Positions 57,025 through 64,000 of a stretch of 64,000 nucleotides of DNA are shown in pieces. The position numbers were made by a program, and so were the translations under genes. Where the stretch lies: assembly GCF_002072155.1 (NCBI RefSeq), contig NZ_BDIY01000015.1:29624-93623 (forward strand), read 5' to 3'. This DNA is from Roseovarius sp. A-2 (GTDB taxonomy: Bacteria; Pseudomonadota; Alphaproteobacteria; Rhodobacterales; Rhodobacteraceae). Each line of letters begins with the position of its first letter. Within the stretch, counting starts at the first letter, position 1. The notes under the pieces are model-generated. The model was not told where the DNA came from. It made no database searches and worked only from the letters and a program-made list of their open reading frames with translations.

Positions 57025-57585
57025 ATGAGCAACCTTTCACGACGCGGATTCACCTTCGGCCTTCTAGCCGGCACCCCACTGCTCGCGGCCTGCGGCAATG
57101 GCGTCGGTAGCCCCGGTGCGGCAAAGATCGACGCGCGCGTCGACGCGACCCTCAGCCACATGTACGCCAATTACCCCGGCACACGCGATCTTTCCGAGAA
57201 ATCCTCGGGCATGCTGATCATGCCGGTGATCACCGAAGGCGGGTTTTTCGTCGGCGGCGGCTATGGCAAGGGTGCGCTTCAGATCGACGGCGTGACGGTC
57301 GATTACTACTCGGCCACCAAGGGCAGTTTCGGCTTGCAATTCGGCGCGCAGCAATTCGCGCATGTGCTGTTTTTCATGACCGACGAGGCGCTCGAACGCT
57401 TCCGTCGCTCCTCGGGCTGGGCTGCCGGTGGCGATATCGAATACGTGTTCAACGACCGCGGCGACAACCTGCGCGCCGAGACCACGACCGCGACGGCCCC
57501 CGTGGTCGCGGTGATCTTCGGTCAGGCCGGGCTGATGGCGGGCCTCTCGCTCGAAGGCATGAAATATACCCGCATCATCCCCTGA
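57025..57585 (+). CDS. SYLF/YSC84-domain lipoprotein
   Basis: A 186-residue protein. The signal has twin arginines (SRRGFTFG) and a lipobox ending LLAAC (Cys near residue 24). The rest is a SYLF lipid-binding domain (GGFFVGGGYGKGAL and LQFGAQQFAHVLFF). It is likely attached to the outer or inner membrane and binds lipid. The ATG at 57025 is set by the signal peptide. Confidence 0.88.
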   Translation: MSNLSRRGFTFGLLAGTPLLAACGNGVGSPGAAKIDARVDATLSHMYANYPGTRDLSEKSSGMLIMPVITEGGFFVGGGYGKGALQIDGVTVDYYSATKGSFGLQFGAQQFAHVLFFMTDEALERFRRSSGWAAGGDIEYVFNDRGDNLRAETTTATAPVVAVIFGQAGLMAGLSLEGMKYTRIIP

Positions 57586-57606
57586 CACAGGGCAAGGGTC
57601 AGACGG

Positions 57607-57629
57607 ACGGCCGGTCCCGCACCGGCCGT
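57607..57629 (+). terminator. Terminator-like hairpin after SYLF gene
   Basis: ACGGCCGGT / ACCGGCCGT stem, five-base loop, followed by TTCGCGTT. It starts 22 bases after the stop. Confidence 0.6.
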
Positions 57630-57665
57630 TTCGCGTTGCCCCGCCCATCTTCCCGGCACCCGTGC

Positions 57666-57687
57666 TTTCTTTTTGGCAAAAATACTC
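57666..57687 (-). repeat. GAGTATTTT short repeat, isolated copy
   Basis: On the minus strand GAGTATTTTTGCC followed by AAAAAGAAA. No minus-strand gene ends just upstream of it, unlike other copies. Confidence 0.55.
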
Positions 57688-57794
57688 AAATCTCCCGCAT
57701 GCCGCCTGCACCACATCCGCCAATCTTCCCCCTAGCAAGCCCGCCCCCCATCGCCTAAGTTCATCCCCAAGCGAAACCGGCCCCGGGGGGCGTC

Positions 57795-57878
57795 ATGAGT
57801 GAGACCGGACTACAGAAACTGGCGTTTTTCCTGCTCGTGGCGCTGATCTTGTTCGTCGCCGCCGCAGGAGGCGTGTGA
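57795..57878 (+). CDS. 27-residue single-span membrane peptide
   Basis: MSETGLQKLAFFLLVALILF followed by a short Val/Ala/Gly tail: one hydrophobic span with a short polar N terminus. Its TGA overlaps the ATG of the XpaC-like gene (TGATG), so the two are translationally coupled. This makes it the likely first gene of the cluster. Function unknown. Confidence 0.6.
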   Translation: MSETGLQKLAFFLLVALILFVAAAGGV

Positions 57879-58777
57879 TGGCGCAGCGCTTCGGCGGAAA
57901 ATTCAGCCCCGATGGCAATGGCACGACGCCCCCTGCCCCCACCGGCGGCTATCGCGACGCGCGGCGCACCCGCGCGGGCGGGCGCGTCAACCTGCTCTTT
58001 ATGGCGCCGCTGCCTCTGGCGGTGCGCGCCTTCGCCTCCGGCCCGGTGGAAATGGCGTTCAACCTCGCCGCGCTCGGGCTGTTGCTGCTCGCCGCATGGC
58101 TCACCCGCGAGGGCATTCTTGCGCAAGAAGCCTATGAGGCGCGCAAAATCGCGCGCCGTCCCGCCATTCCGCGCAAGATTTTCGCCTCGCTGCTCACCGG
58201 CGCGGGGCTTGGCGTCGCGGGCTTTGCCACCGGCGGCGGCCTCATGGAGCCGCTGATTTACGCGGTCGCGGGCACCGCGCTCCACAGCCTCGCCTTCGGT
58301 CTAGACCCACTGCGTGACAAGGGCACCGAGGGCATCGACAGCTTTCAGACCGACCGCGTCGCCCGCGTCGTCGATCAGGCCGAAGACTATCTCAAATCCA
58401 TGTCAGACGCGATCCGCCGCACCGGCGACCGCGCGCTCGAATCGCGCCTCGATCAATTCCAGACCACCGTGCGCGATATGCTGCGCACGGTCGAGGACGA
58501 CCCGCGCGACCTGACCAAGGCGCGCAAATATCTCGGCGTTTATCTGATGGGTGCGCGCGACGCCTCGGTCAAATACGCCGATCTTGCCACCCGTGCACCC
58601 AACGCGCAGGCGCGCGAGAAATACCTCGCGCTGCTTTCGGACCTCGAACAGAATTTCACTGCCAAGACCCGCGCGCTCATGGCCGACAGCACCACTGACC
58701 TCGATATCGAGATCGAGGTGCTGCGCGACCGGCTGGAGCGCGAAGGCGTTCACCTTGAGACCAGAGATTTAGCGTAA
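57878..58777 (+). CDS. XpaC-like protein (5-bromo-4-chloroindolyl phosphate hydrolysis family)
   Basis: A 299-residue protein. A proline-rich N terminus (~30 residues) precedes two pairs of hydrophobic segments (about 38-75 and 100-130). A helical, charged C-terminal part follows, with VDQAEDYLKSMSDAIRR and MLRTVEDDPRDLTKARKYLG, the XpaC pattern. XpaC genes usually pair with telA, as here. Likely membrane-bound partner of TelA. Confidence 0.82.
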   Translation: MAQRFGGKFSPDGNGTTPPAPTGGYRDARRTRAGGRVNLLFMAPLPLAVRAFASGPVEMAFNLAALGLLLLAAWLTREGILAQEAYEARKIARRPAIPRKIFASLLTGAGLGVAGFATGGGLMEPLIYAVAGTALHSLAFGLDPLRDKGTEGIDSFQTDRVARVVDQAEDYLKSMSDAIRRTGDRALESRLDQFQTTVRDMLRTVEDDPRDLTKARKYLGVYLMGARDASVKYADLATRAPNAQAREKYLALLSDLEQNFTAKTRALMADSTTDLDIEIEVLRDRLEREGVHLETRDLA

Positions 58778-58789
58778 GAGGATACCCCG

Positions 58790-59989
58790 ATGTCAGAGAC
58801 CACCCGCCAGCAGGCCAAAGCCGCCCTCGCCGATGTCGAGTCCGTCAGCCGCGCGATCCTGCCCGTGCCGTCGGACGCGGGTGCCATCGTCGCACTCGAT
58901 CAGGCCGACGCGCCCCAGAGCGCCGAGATCACCCGCCGCATGGGTGAAATCGACATGGCCGACACCCAGTCCATCGTCTCTTTCGGCTCCGCCGCGCAAG
59001 CCGAATTGCAGGAAATCTCGCAATCCATGCTGCAAGGCGTACGCAACAAGGACGTGGGCCCCGCAGGCGACAGCCTGCGCGGCATCGTCACCACGATCCG
59101 TGGCTTCTCGGTCTCCGAGCTTGACGTGCGCCGCGAGCGGTCGTGGTGGGAGAAGCTCTTGGGCCGCGCCGCCCCCATCGCCAAGTTCACCGCCCGTTTT
59201 GAAGAGGTGCAGGGCCAGATCGACAAGATCACCGACGATCTGCTCCGCCACGAACACACCCTGCTCAAGGACATCAAGTCGCTCGACATGCTCTACGAGA
59301 AAACGCTGGCCTTTTATGATGAACTGGCGCTCTACATCGCGGCGGGCGAGGCCAAGCTCAAGGAGCTGGACGAAAAGGACATCCCCGCAAAAGAGGCCGA
59401 GGTGCAGGCCGCAGCCGAGAATGACCAGGTGATGACCGCGCAGGAATTGCGCGACCTGCGCGCCGCGCGCGACGACCTCGAACGCCGGGTGCATGACCTG
59501 AAACTGACCCGCCAGGTCACCATGCAATCCCTGCCTTCGATCCGCCTCGTGCAGGAGAATGACAAATCGCTGGTGACCAAGATCAACTCCACCCTCGTCA
59601 ATACCGTGCCGCTGTGGGAAACCCAACTGGCGCAGGCGGTGACGATCCAGCGCTCGGCGCAGGCCGCCAAGGCCGTGCGCGACGCCAATGACCTCACCAA
59701 CGAGCTCTTGACCGCCAACGCCGCCAATCTGCGCGAAAGCAACAAGATGATCCGCGAAGAGATGGAGCGCGGCGTCTTCGACATCGAAGCGGTGAAAAAG
59801 GCCAATGCCGACCTTATCGGCACCATTCAGGAAAGTCTCCAGATCGCCGACGAGGGCAAGGCCAAGCGCGCCAAGGCCGAGGAGGACCTCAAGAAGATGG
59901 AGGCCGAATTGCGCGACACGCTGGCCTCGGCCAAGGCGCGCAAGGATGGCGTCGGCGACACCGCCGGCACCGCCGTGCCCAAGGGCTGA
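58790..59989 (+). CDS. telA: Toxic anion resistance protein TelA/KlaA family
   Basis: A 399-residue, almost wholly helical cytoplasmic protein. The central TelA pattern shows in KLLGRAAPIAKFTARFEEVQ, LDMLYEKTLAFYDELALYIA and VTMQSLPSIRLVQENDKSLV. Homologues were linked to tellurite resistance; the biochemical role is open. It is 12 bases after the XpaC-like gene in a tight operon. Confidence 0.9.
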   Translation: MSETTRQQAKAALADVESVSRAILPVPSDAGAIVALDQADAPQSAEITRRMGEIDMADTQSIVSFGSAAQAELQEISQSMLQGVRNKDVGPAGDSLRGIVTTIRGFSVSELDVRRERSWWEKLLGRAAPIAKFTARFEEVQGQIDKITDDLLRHEHTLLKDIKSLDMLYEKTLAFYDELALYIAAGEAKLKELDEKDIPAKEAEVQAAAENDQVMTAQELRDLRAARDDLERRVHDLKLTRQVTMQSLPSIRLVQENDKSLVTKINSTLVNTVPLWETQLAQAVTIQRSAQAAKAVRDANDLTNELLTANAANLRESNKMIREEMERGVFDIEAVKKANADLIGTIQESLQIADEGKAKRAKAEEDLKKMEAELRDTLASAKARKDGVGDTAGTAVPKG

Positions 59990-59997
59990 ACCGGGGC

Positions 59998-60948
59998 ATG
60001 CGGGCAAAACGGTACAAGGCATGGATTGCGGGCGCGACCCTCGTGGCGCTCGCGGCCTGTGACGCGGCGGGGCCGCCGCCCGCAGAGCGCCCGGTGGCAC
60101 GACCGCCGGGCGGCGCGCCCGCGCCCGATCCTGGCCCCTCGTACGAGAGCAGCGCGCTCGCCAGCTATTACGAACGGATCGAGCGCAACCTGCTCTCGCG
60201 CGGCCTGTTGCGCACCGATGGCGGCGGGCCGGACACGCCCTATACCGACACCGATCTCCTGCGCAATTTCGAGCGGATCGTGTTCTTCGACGAATACGCG
60301 CCGGGTGGCGGCTATCGCCCCTCCTCGGGGCGTGCAGGGGCCTTGCGCAAATGGCAAGGGCCGGTGCGCGTGGGCATCGAATTCGGCGCCTCGGTGCCGC
60401 GCGATCAGCAGGTGCGGGATCGCAACAGCATCACCGTCTATGTCAACCGCCTGGCGCAGGCCGCGCGCCACCCGATCCGCGCAGGCGCGCGCGATCCCAA
60501 TTTCCACGTTCTGGTCATGGCCGAGGATGACCGCGCCGAGGGGCTCGCCCGCATCCGCGAGATGGTGCCGGATATCGACCCGGCCACGATGGGTATCTTC
60601 CGCTCCATGCCGCGCAGCATCCACTGTCTGGTCGTGGCCTTCTCGGGCAAGAGCGACCCCCACGTCTATACAAGGGCCATCGCCTGGATTCGGGCCGAAC
60701 ATCCCGACCTGATGCGCTCCTCTTGCGTGCACGAGGAACTGGCGCAGGGGCTCGGCCTCGCCGATGACAGCCCCGCCGCGCGGCCTTCGATCTTTAACGA
60801 CGACGACGAATTCGCCTGGCTCACCACTCATGACGAAGAGTTGCTGCGCCTGCTCTATTCCCCCGATCTCAAACCCGGCATGACCCCCGACGAGGCCCGC
60901 CCCATCCTCCGCCGCCTGCTGGATGAATGGCAGGCGGGACCGGTCTGA
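59998..60948 (+). CDS. DUF2927 lipoprotein
   Basis: A 316-residue protein with a lipobox (VALAAC, Cys near 20), a proline-rich linker, then a DUF2927 domain (~70-280). The segment SSCVHEELAQGLGLADDSP contains an HEE-type motif that resembles a zinc-protease active site. It starts eight bases after telA. Periplasmic, membrane-anchored; activity unproven. Confidence 0.85.
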   Translation: MRAKRYKAWIAGATLVALAACDAAGPPPAERPVARPPGGAPAPDPGPSYESSALASYYERIERNLLSRGLLRTDGGGPDTPYTDTDLLRNFERIVFFDEYAPGGGYRPSSGRAGALRKWQGPVRVGIEFGASVPRDQQVRDRNSITVYVNRLAQAARHPIRAGARDPNFHVLVMAEDDRAEGLARIREMVPDIDPATMGIFRSMPRSIHCLVVAFSGKSDPHVYTRAIAWIRAEHPDLMRSSCVHEELAQGLGLADDSPAARPSIFNDDDEFAWLTTHDEELLRLLYSPDLKPGMTPDEARPILRRLLDEWQAGPV

Positions 60949-60973
60949 CCCCCCGATTACAGGAGCTTTTCAC

Positions 60974-62095
60974 ATGCCCATTTTCGATTTCCTCTCCGGC
61001 CAGTTCATAGACGTCATCCACTGGACCGACGACACCCGCGACACCATGGTCTGGCGTTTCGAGCGTGAGGGCCATGAGATCAAGTACGGTGCCAAATTGA
61101 CCGTTCGCGAAGGCCAATCCGCCGTCTTCGTCCATGAGGGGCAGCTGGCCGATGTGTTTACCCCCGGTCTCTATATGCTCGAGACCAACAACATGCCGAT
61201 CATGACCAGCCTGCAACACTGGGATCACGGCTTTCGCTCGCCGTTCAAATCGGAAATCTACTTCGTCGCCACCAACCGGTTCACCAATCTCAAATGGGGC
61301 ACCAAGAACCCGATCATGCTGCGCGATCCGGAATTCGGCCCGACCCGCATCCGCGCCTTCGGCACCTATACCGTGCGCGTGATCGACGCAGCCAGGTTCC
61401 TGTCGGAAATCGTCGGCACCGACGGCGAATTCACCATGGACGAGATCAGCTTCCAGATCCGCAACATCATCGTACAGGCGTTCAGCCGCATCATCGCAGG
61501 CAGCGGCATCCCGGTCCTCGACATGGCCGCCAACACCGCCGATCTGGGTACGCTGGTGGCCGGTGAAATCACCGCCGTGGTCGCCGATTACGGGCTGGAA
61601 ATTCCAGAATTCTATATTGAAAACATATCCTTGCCACCCACCGTCGAAGAGGCGCTCGACAAGCGCACCTCGATGGGGCTTGCGGGCGATCTGGGACGAT
61701 TCACCCAGTATTCCACCGCCGAGGCAATGACCTCGGCGGCCAAGAACCCGTCGGGCGGCGGCGGCATCGGTGCGGGTCTCGGCATGGGGATGGGCATGGC
61801 CATGGCGCAGCAGATGGCCGAGCAAAACCGTAATCCCGGGCCATGGGGCGCGCGCCCCGAAACAGCGCCGCCGCCCCCACCGCCCCCGGTCGAACATGTC
61901 TGGCACATTGCCGAGAACGGCCAGACGTACGGCCCCTATTCCAAGGCCCGCCTCGGCCGCATGGTGACCGAAGGCAGCCTGACCCGCGACAGCCATGTCT
62001 GGACCGCCGGTCAGGATGGCTGGAAACGCGCCGAGGACGTGACGGAACTGGCGCAGCTCTTCACCGTCATGCCGCCGCCCCCGCCGGGCGCGTAA
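60974..62095 (+). CDS. SPFH-domain protein with C-terminal GYF_2 domain
   Basis: A 373-residue protein. An N-terminal segment like YdjI/virion-core-type SPFH proteins (DVIHWTDDTRDTMVWRFERE) leads to an SPFH domain (~30-250). A Gly/Met-rich linker with a poly-Pro run follows. The C terminus (~310-360, WHIAENGQTYGPYSKARLGR) is a GYF_2 domain, which binds proline-rich peptides. The proline-rich N terminus of the XpaC-like protein is a possible partner. AGGAG precedes the ATG. Confidence 0.87.
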   Translation: MPIFDFLSGQFIDVIHWTDDTRDTMVWRFEREGHEIKYGAKLTVREGQSAVFVHEGQLADVFTPGLYMLETNNMPIMTSLQHWDHGFRSPFKSEIYFVATNRFTNLKWGTKNPIMLRDPEFGPTRIRAFGTYTVRVIDAARFLSEIVGTDGEFTMDEISFQIRNIIVQAFSRIIAGSGIPVLDMAANTADLGTLVAGEITAVVADYGLEIPEFYIENISLPPTVEEALDKRTSMGLAGDLGRFTQYSTAEAMTSAAKNPSGGGGIGAGLGMGMGMAMAQQMAEQNRNPGPWGARPETAPPPPPPPVEHVWHIAENGQTYGPYSKARLGRMVTEGSLTRDSHVWTAGQDGWKRAEDVTELAQLFTVMPPPPPGA

Positions 62096-62318
62096 ACTCG
62101 AAATCGAATTGAGGTTATCAGTGCGAAAATTTGATGAGAAAACCAAGCAAGCGATGAAACACTACGTCTATGCTCTTATGGATGATAAAAAAATTTTCTA
62201 CGTCGGTAAGGGGCAGGGAAATCGTGTTTTTGACCATATCCAAGAAAGCGTCGCCGACAGAGGTGGTCCTGGTTTTTCGACCAGATTGCAGCCTTGTTAA
62301 GGTGGGTCAGGGTTTCAT

Positions 62319-63149
62319 TTAGGCTGCTAATCTCATTGGTTCTGTTTTGCTGGCATAAGCCTCGTCCGGGGTCAATATGCCGTGCGTCGAATGGGGTCGC
62401 TCAGCGTTGTAATAGGTCAACCACTTTCTGATCCCCATCCGCATTTCTGAACCTGTTTCAAAAGCGTTCAGGTAGACGCATTCATACTTCAGAGATCGCC
62501 AAAGCCTTTCGATCATCCGGTTGTCACGCCATGCGCCTTTCCCATCCATGCTGATCTTGATCGTTGCATCGGTCAGCACGTCGATCCAAGCACCGCTGGT
62601 GAACTGACTGCCTTGATCGCTATTGAAGATGTCCGGCGTGCCGTGCTTGGCCAAGGCCTCTTTCAGGGCCTCAACGCAGAAGTCCGCGTCCATGCTGTTT
62701 GATAACCGCCACGCCAAAACCTTCCGGCTGTACCAATCCATGATTGCGACCAAGTACAAAAAACCCCGACGCATGGGAATGTAGGTGATATCTGCGCACC
62801 AGACTTGGTTCGGGCGGTCAATCACCACGTTTCTCAGCAAATACGGCCAGATCTTATGCTGCGGATGTTTCTTGCTGGTGTTGGGCTCCTGGTAGATCGG
62901 GACCAACCGCATGAGGCGCATCAAACGGCGGACACGATGGCGCCCGCACGAATGGTTGTTGCGCTGCATGTAACGCGCCATTTGGCGTGATCCGTACCAC
63001 GGTGTTTCCAGGAACTGCTTGTCGATTATTTCCATAAACCGCAGGTTCTCGGCGCTTTCGCCGACAGGCTGATAGTAAAGCCGTGACCGCGATAGCTGCA
63101 ACAGTTCGCACTGTTTACGCATACTTAACTTATGATCCCGGCTCACCAT
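62319..63149 (-). CDS. IS3-family transposase orfB (DDE)
   Basis: A 276-residue integrase-core protein. The catalytic residues are visible: Asp in WCADITYIP, Asp in FNSDQGSQFTS and Glu in RMIERLWRSLKYE. It overlaps orfA by seven bases in another frame, so it is probably made as an OrfAB fusion by programmed frameshifting. Confidence 0.93.
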   Translation of the reverse strand: MVSRDHKLSMRKQCELLQLSRSRLYYQPVGESAENLRFMEIIDKQFLETPWYGSRQMARYMQRNNHSCGRHRVRRLMRLMRLVPIYQEPNTSKKHPQHKIWPYLLRNVVIDRPNQVWCADITYIPMRRGFLYLVAIMDWYSRKVLAWRLSNSMDADFCVEALKEALAKHGTPDIFNSDQGSQFTSGAWIDVLTDATIKISMDGKGAWRDNRMIERLWRSLKYECVYLNAFETGSEMRMGIRKWLTYYNAERPHSTHGILTPDEAYASKTEPMRLAA

Positions 63150-63451
63150 TTTTTGCCTCGCGTCCCGAGCAACTGATGCGAGGCTTCGGCCAAAAAATCA
63201 CGCTCCACCACCAACTGGCCGATCTTGGAATGGAGTTTGTCCACTTCGGCGGCACTCACCTGTTCCCGCGCGGTTCCCCGTCGCGCAAAGGCTGTCGCCA
63301 TGTTTTCAATTGCTGCCCGTTTCCAAGTGCCGATCTGGGTTGGGTGGACGCCGTACTTCTTCGACAACTCGGCCAGCGTCATCTCATCACGGATCGCCTC
63401 AAGCGCAACCTTGGCTTTGAACTCGGGCGAATGGTTCCTTCGTTTCTTCAT
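63143..63451 (-). CDS. IS3-family transposase orfA
   Basis: A 102-residue helix-turn-helix protein (HSPEFKAKVALEAIRDEMTL, then LAELSKKYGVHPTQIGTWKR) with a C-terminal leucine-zipper-like helix (VDKLHSKIGQLVVERDFLAE). It binds the IS ends and regulates transposition. Confidence 0.92.
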   Translation of the reverse strand: MKKRRNHSPEFKAKVALEAIRDEMTLAELSKKYGVHPTQIGTWKRAAIENMATAFARRGTAREQVSAAEVDKLHSKIGQLVVERDFLAEASHQLLGTRGKKW

Positions 63452-63842
63452 CCTGGATCACTTCTTTCGTCATGCGATCCACCTTAACAACTGGTCCAAA
63501 TTTTCGCGACCACCTGTGACGATCAAGCATGTTCTGCGAAACTCCAACTAATAAGAAAAATCAAGAACTCAGGAAAATACGTTAGACACATAATAATAAG
63601 ACATGGCTTGACGGAGAGAGAAGCTCTTTTGCTTGAAGCGACCATAATTGATCTGTGGGAATTTGAAGAGAAAGGGCTGACGAACAAAGCATCAGGTCAT
63701 CGAACAATTGAAAAGGGAATTATGACCGCAGACGATATCGTGAGAACTGTAAATGCTGAGCCGGTACAGGCTTTTGAAGAGCCGAGTATCGTCATAAATA
63801 TTAACAGGACCTACAGGAGAGGTAGCGGGCCCAAAGGCATTT

Positions 63843-64000
63843 TGAAGTGGTCCCAGAAAACTGGACAGTCGGCTAAGGTGTATCCCAAACCTTTGAAGGG
63901 ATACGAGAATGGCGAAGCGCCGGAACTTTACAGACCAGTTTAAGGCCAAGGTGGCGTTGGAAGCGCTACGTGGTGACAAGACCGTGCAGGAGATCGCGGC
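63843..64000 (+). mobile_element. Second IS3-family element, left end
   Basis: The end TGAAGTGGTCCCAGAAAACT followed by GGACAGTCGGCTAAGGTG aligns with the right end of the first IS (AGGTGGTCGCG, GGACCAG, TTAAGGTGG). It interrupts the C-terminal part of the GIY-YIG gene and continues beyond the window. Confidence 0.75.
63909..64000 (+). CDS. IS3-family orfA, partial
   Basis: The first 30 codons (MAKRRNFTDQFKAKVALEAL, then RGDKTVQEIA) match the N terminus of IS3 orfA. The gene is cut by the window end. It is related to, but not the same as, the orfA at 63143-63451. Confidence 0.88.
   Translation, partial: MAKRRNFTDQFKAKVALEALRGDKTVQEIA

Larger units (their letters stand above)
62259..63519 (-). 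mobile_element. Complete IS3-family insertion sequence
   Basis: 1261 bp with imperfect terminal repeats (AGAGGTGGTC... and, inverted, ACAGGTGGTCGCG...), inner repeats GACCAG and TTGTTAAGGTGG, and a three-base target duplication GAC (62256-62258 and 63520-63522). It holds two overlapping frames, orfA and orfB. It appears intact and is inserted in the GIY-YIG gene. Confidence 0.88.
62121..63842 (+). pseudogene. GIY-YIG nuclease (LEM-3-like), interrupted by two IS elements
   Basis: The GTG at 62121 follows GAGG. Codons 1-46 carry HYVYALMDDKKIFYVGKG, the GIY-YIG core. Removing the IS3 element and one GAC restores an open frame: the gene resumes at 63523 (DQACSAKLQLIRKIKNSG, then IIIRHGLTEREALLLEATII). 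A second IS cuts it near 63843 after NINRTYRRGSGP. The gene is AT-rich, unlike its neighbours, indicating recent acquisition. Confidence 0.82.

Overview
The window is about 64 kb of GC-rich, tightly packed alphaproteobacterial chromosome. Gene content points to the Rhodobacterales (Roseobacter group): TRAP transporters, a DUF1127 gene followed by four CcsR-type ('cuckoo') hairpin RNAs, a Mg-type HemB, a pyrB/pyrC-like operon that also carries plsY, and a fused DtxR-like domain on a Mn-transporter permease. No rRNA, tRNA or CRISPR array was found. All calls come from reading translations and motifs; no database search was run.

Layout. (1) 1-4614: a minus-strand operon dctP-dctQ-dctM-ltnD-otnK for uptake and catabolism of a four-carbon acid sugar, controlled by a divergent LacI-type regulator with two visible operators. 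(2) 4698-12970: SDR and aldo-keto reductases, an inositol-phosphatase-family enzyme, an XRE regulator divergent from a DUF2061-desaturase pair, a DMT transporter, a Nudix hydrolase and a DUF983 protein. (3) 13203-17666: a four-EF-hand secreted protein, then an ECF sigma, anti-sigma-like and CnrX-like metal-sensor operon, then metR/metF and a thioesterase. (4) 17740-18753: a cobalamin riboswitch ahead of an unrecognised 89-residue gene, facing the DUF1127-CcsR1-4 transcript. (5) 19108-25800: L,D-transpeptidase, DUF2235 hydrolase, ornithine-type decarboxylase with a divergent Lrp regulator, and valS carrying an in-frame palindromic repeat insertion.

(6) 25808-33225 is a genomic island of lower GC. 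It is bracketed by a 17-bp direct repeat and holds nested IS remnants, peroxiredoxin, Fe/Mn superoxide dismutase, two broken Fur-family regulators, the manganese ABC transporter sitABCD and an integrase stump. It looks like an acquired manganese/oxidative-stress module that has lost its own regulators. (7) 33295-44912: uvrD, an FMN-dependent 2-hydroxy-acid dehydrogenase, pyruvate carboxylase, a phosphodiesterase, an RHH protein, a VOC protein and a Tat-exported GMC dehydrogenase pair. (8) 44988-49374: a minus-strand operon pyrB - four small membrane/PH-like genes - pyrC-like - plsY. The pyrC-like protein has lost the dihydroorotase metal ligands. (9) 49459-57585: DUF2189, amidase, mfd, a membrane protein, hemB and a SYLF lipoprotein.

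(10) 57795-62095: a compact plus-strand cluster of a 27-residue membrane peptide, an XpaC-like protein, TelA, a DUF2927 lipoprotein and an SPFH-GYF_2 protein; it is the best candidate for a poorly described multi-gene system here. It is followed by an AT-rich GIY-YIG nuclease gene broken by a complete IS3-family element (1261 bp, GAC target duplication) and by the start of a second IS3-family element that runs off the window.
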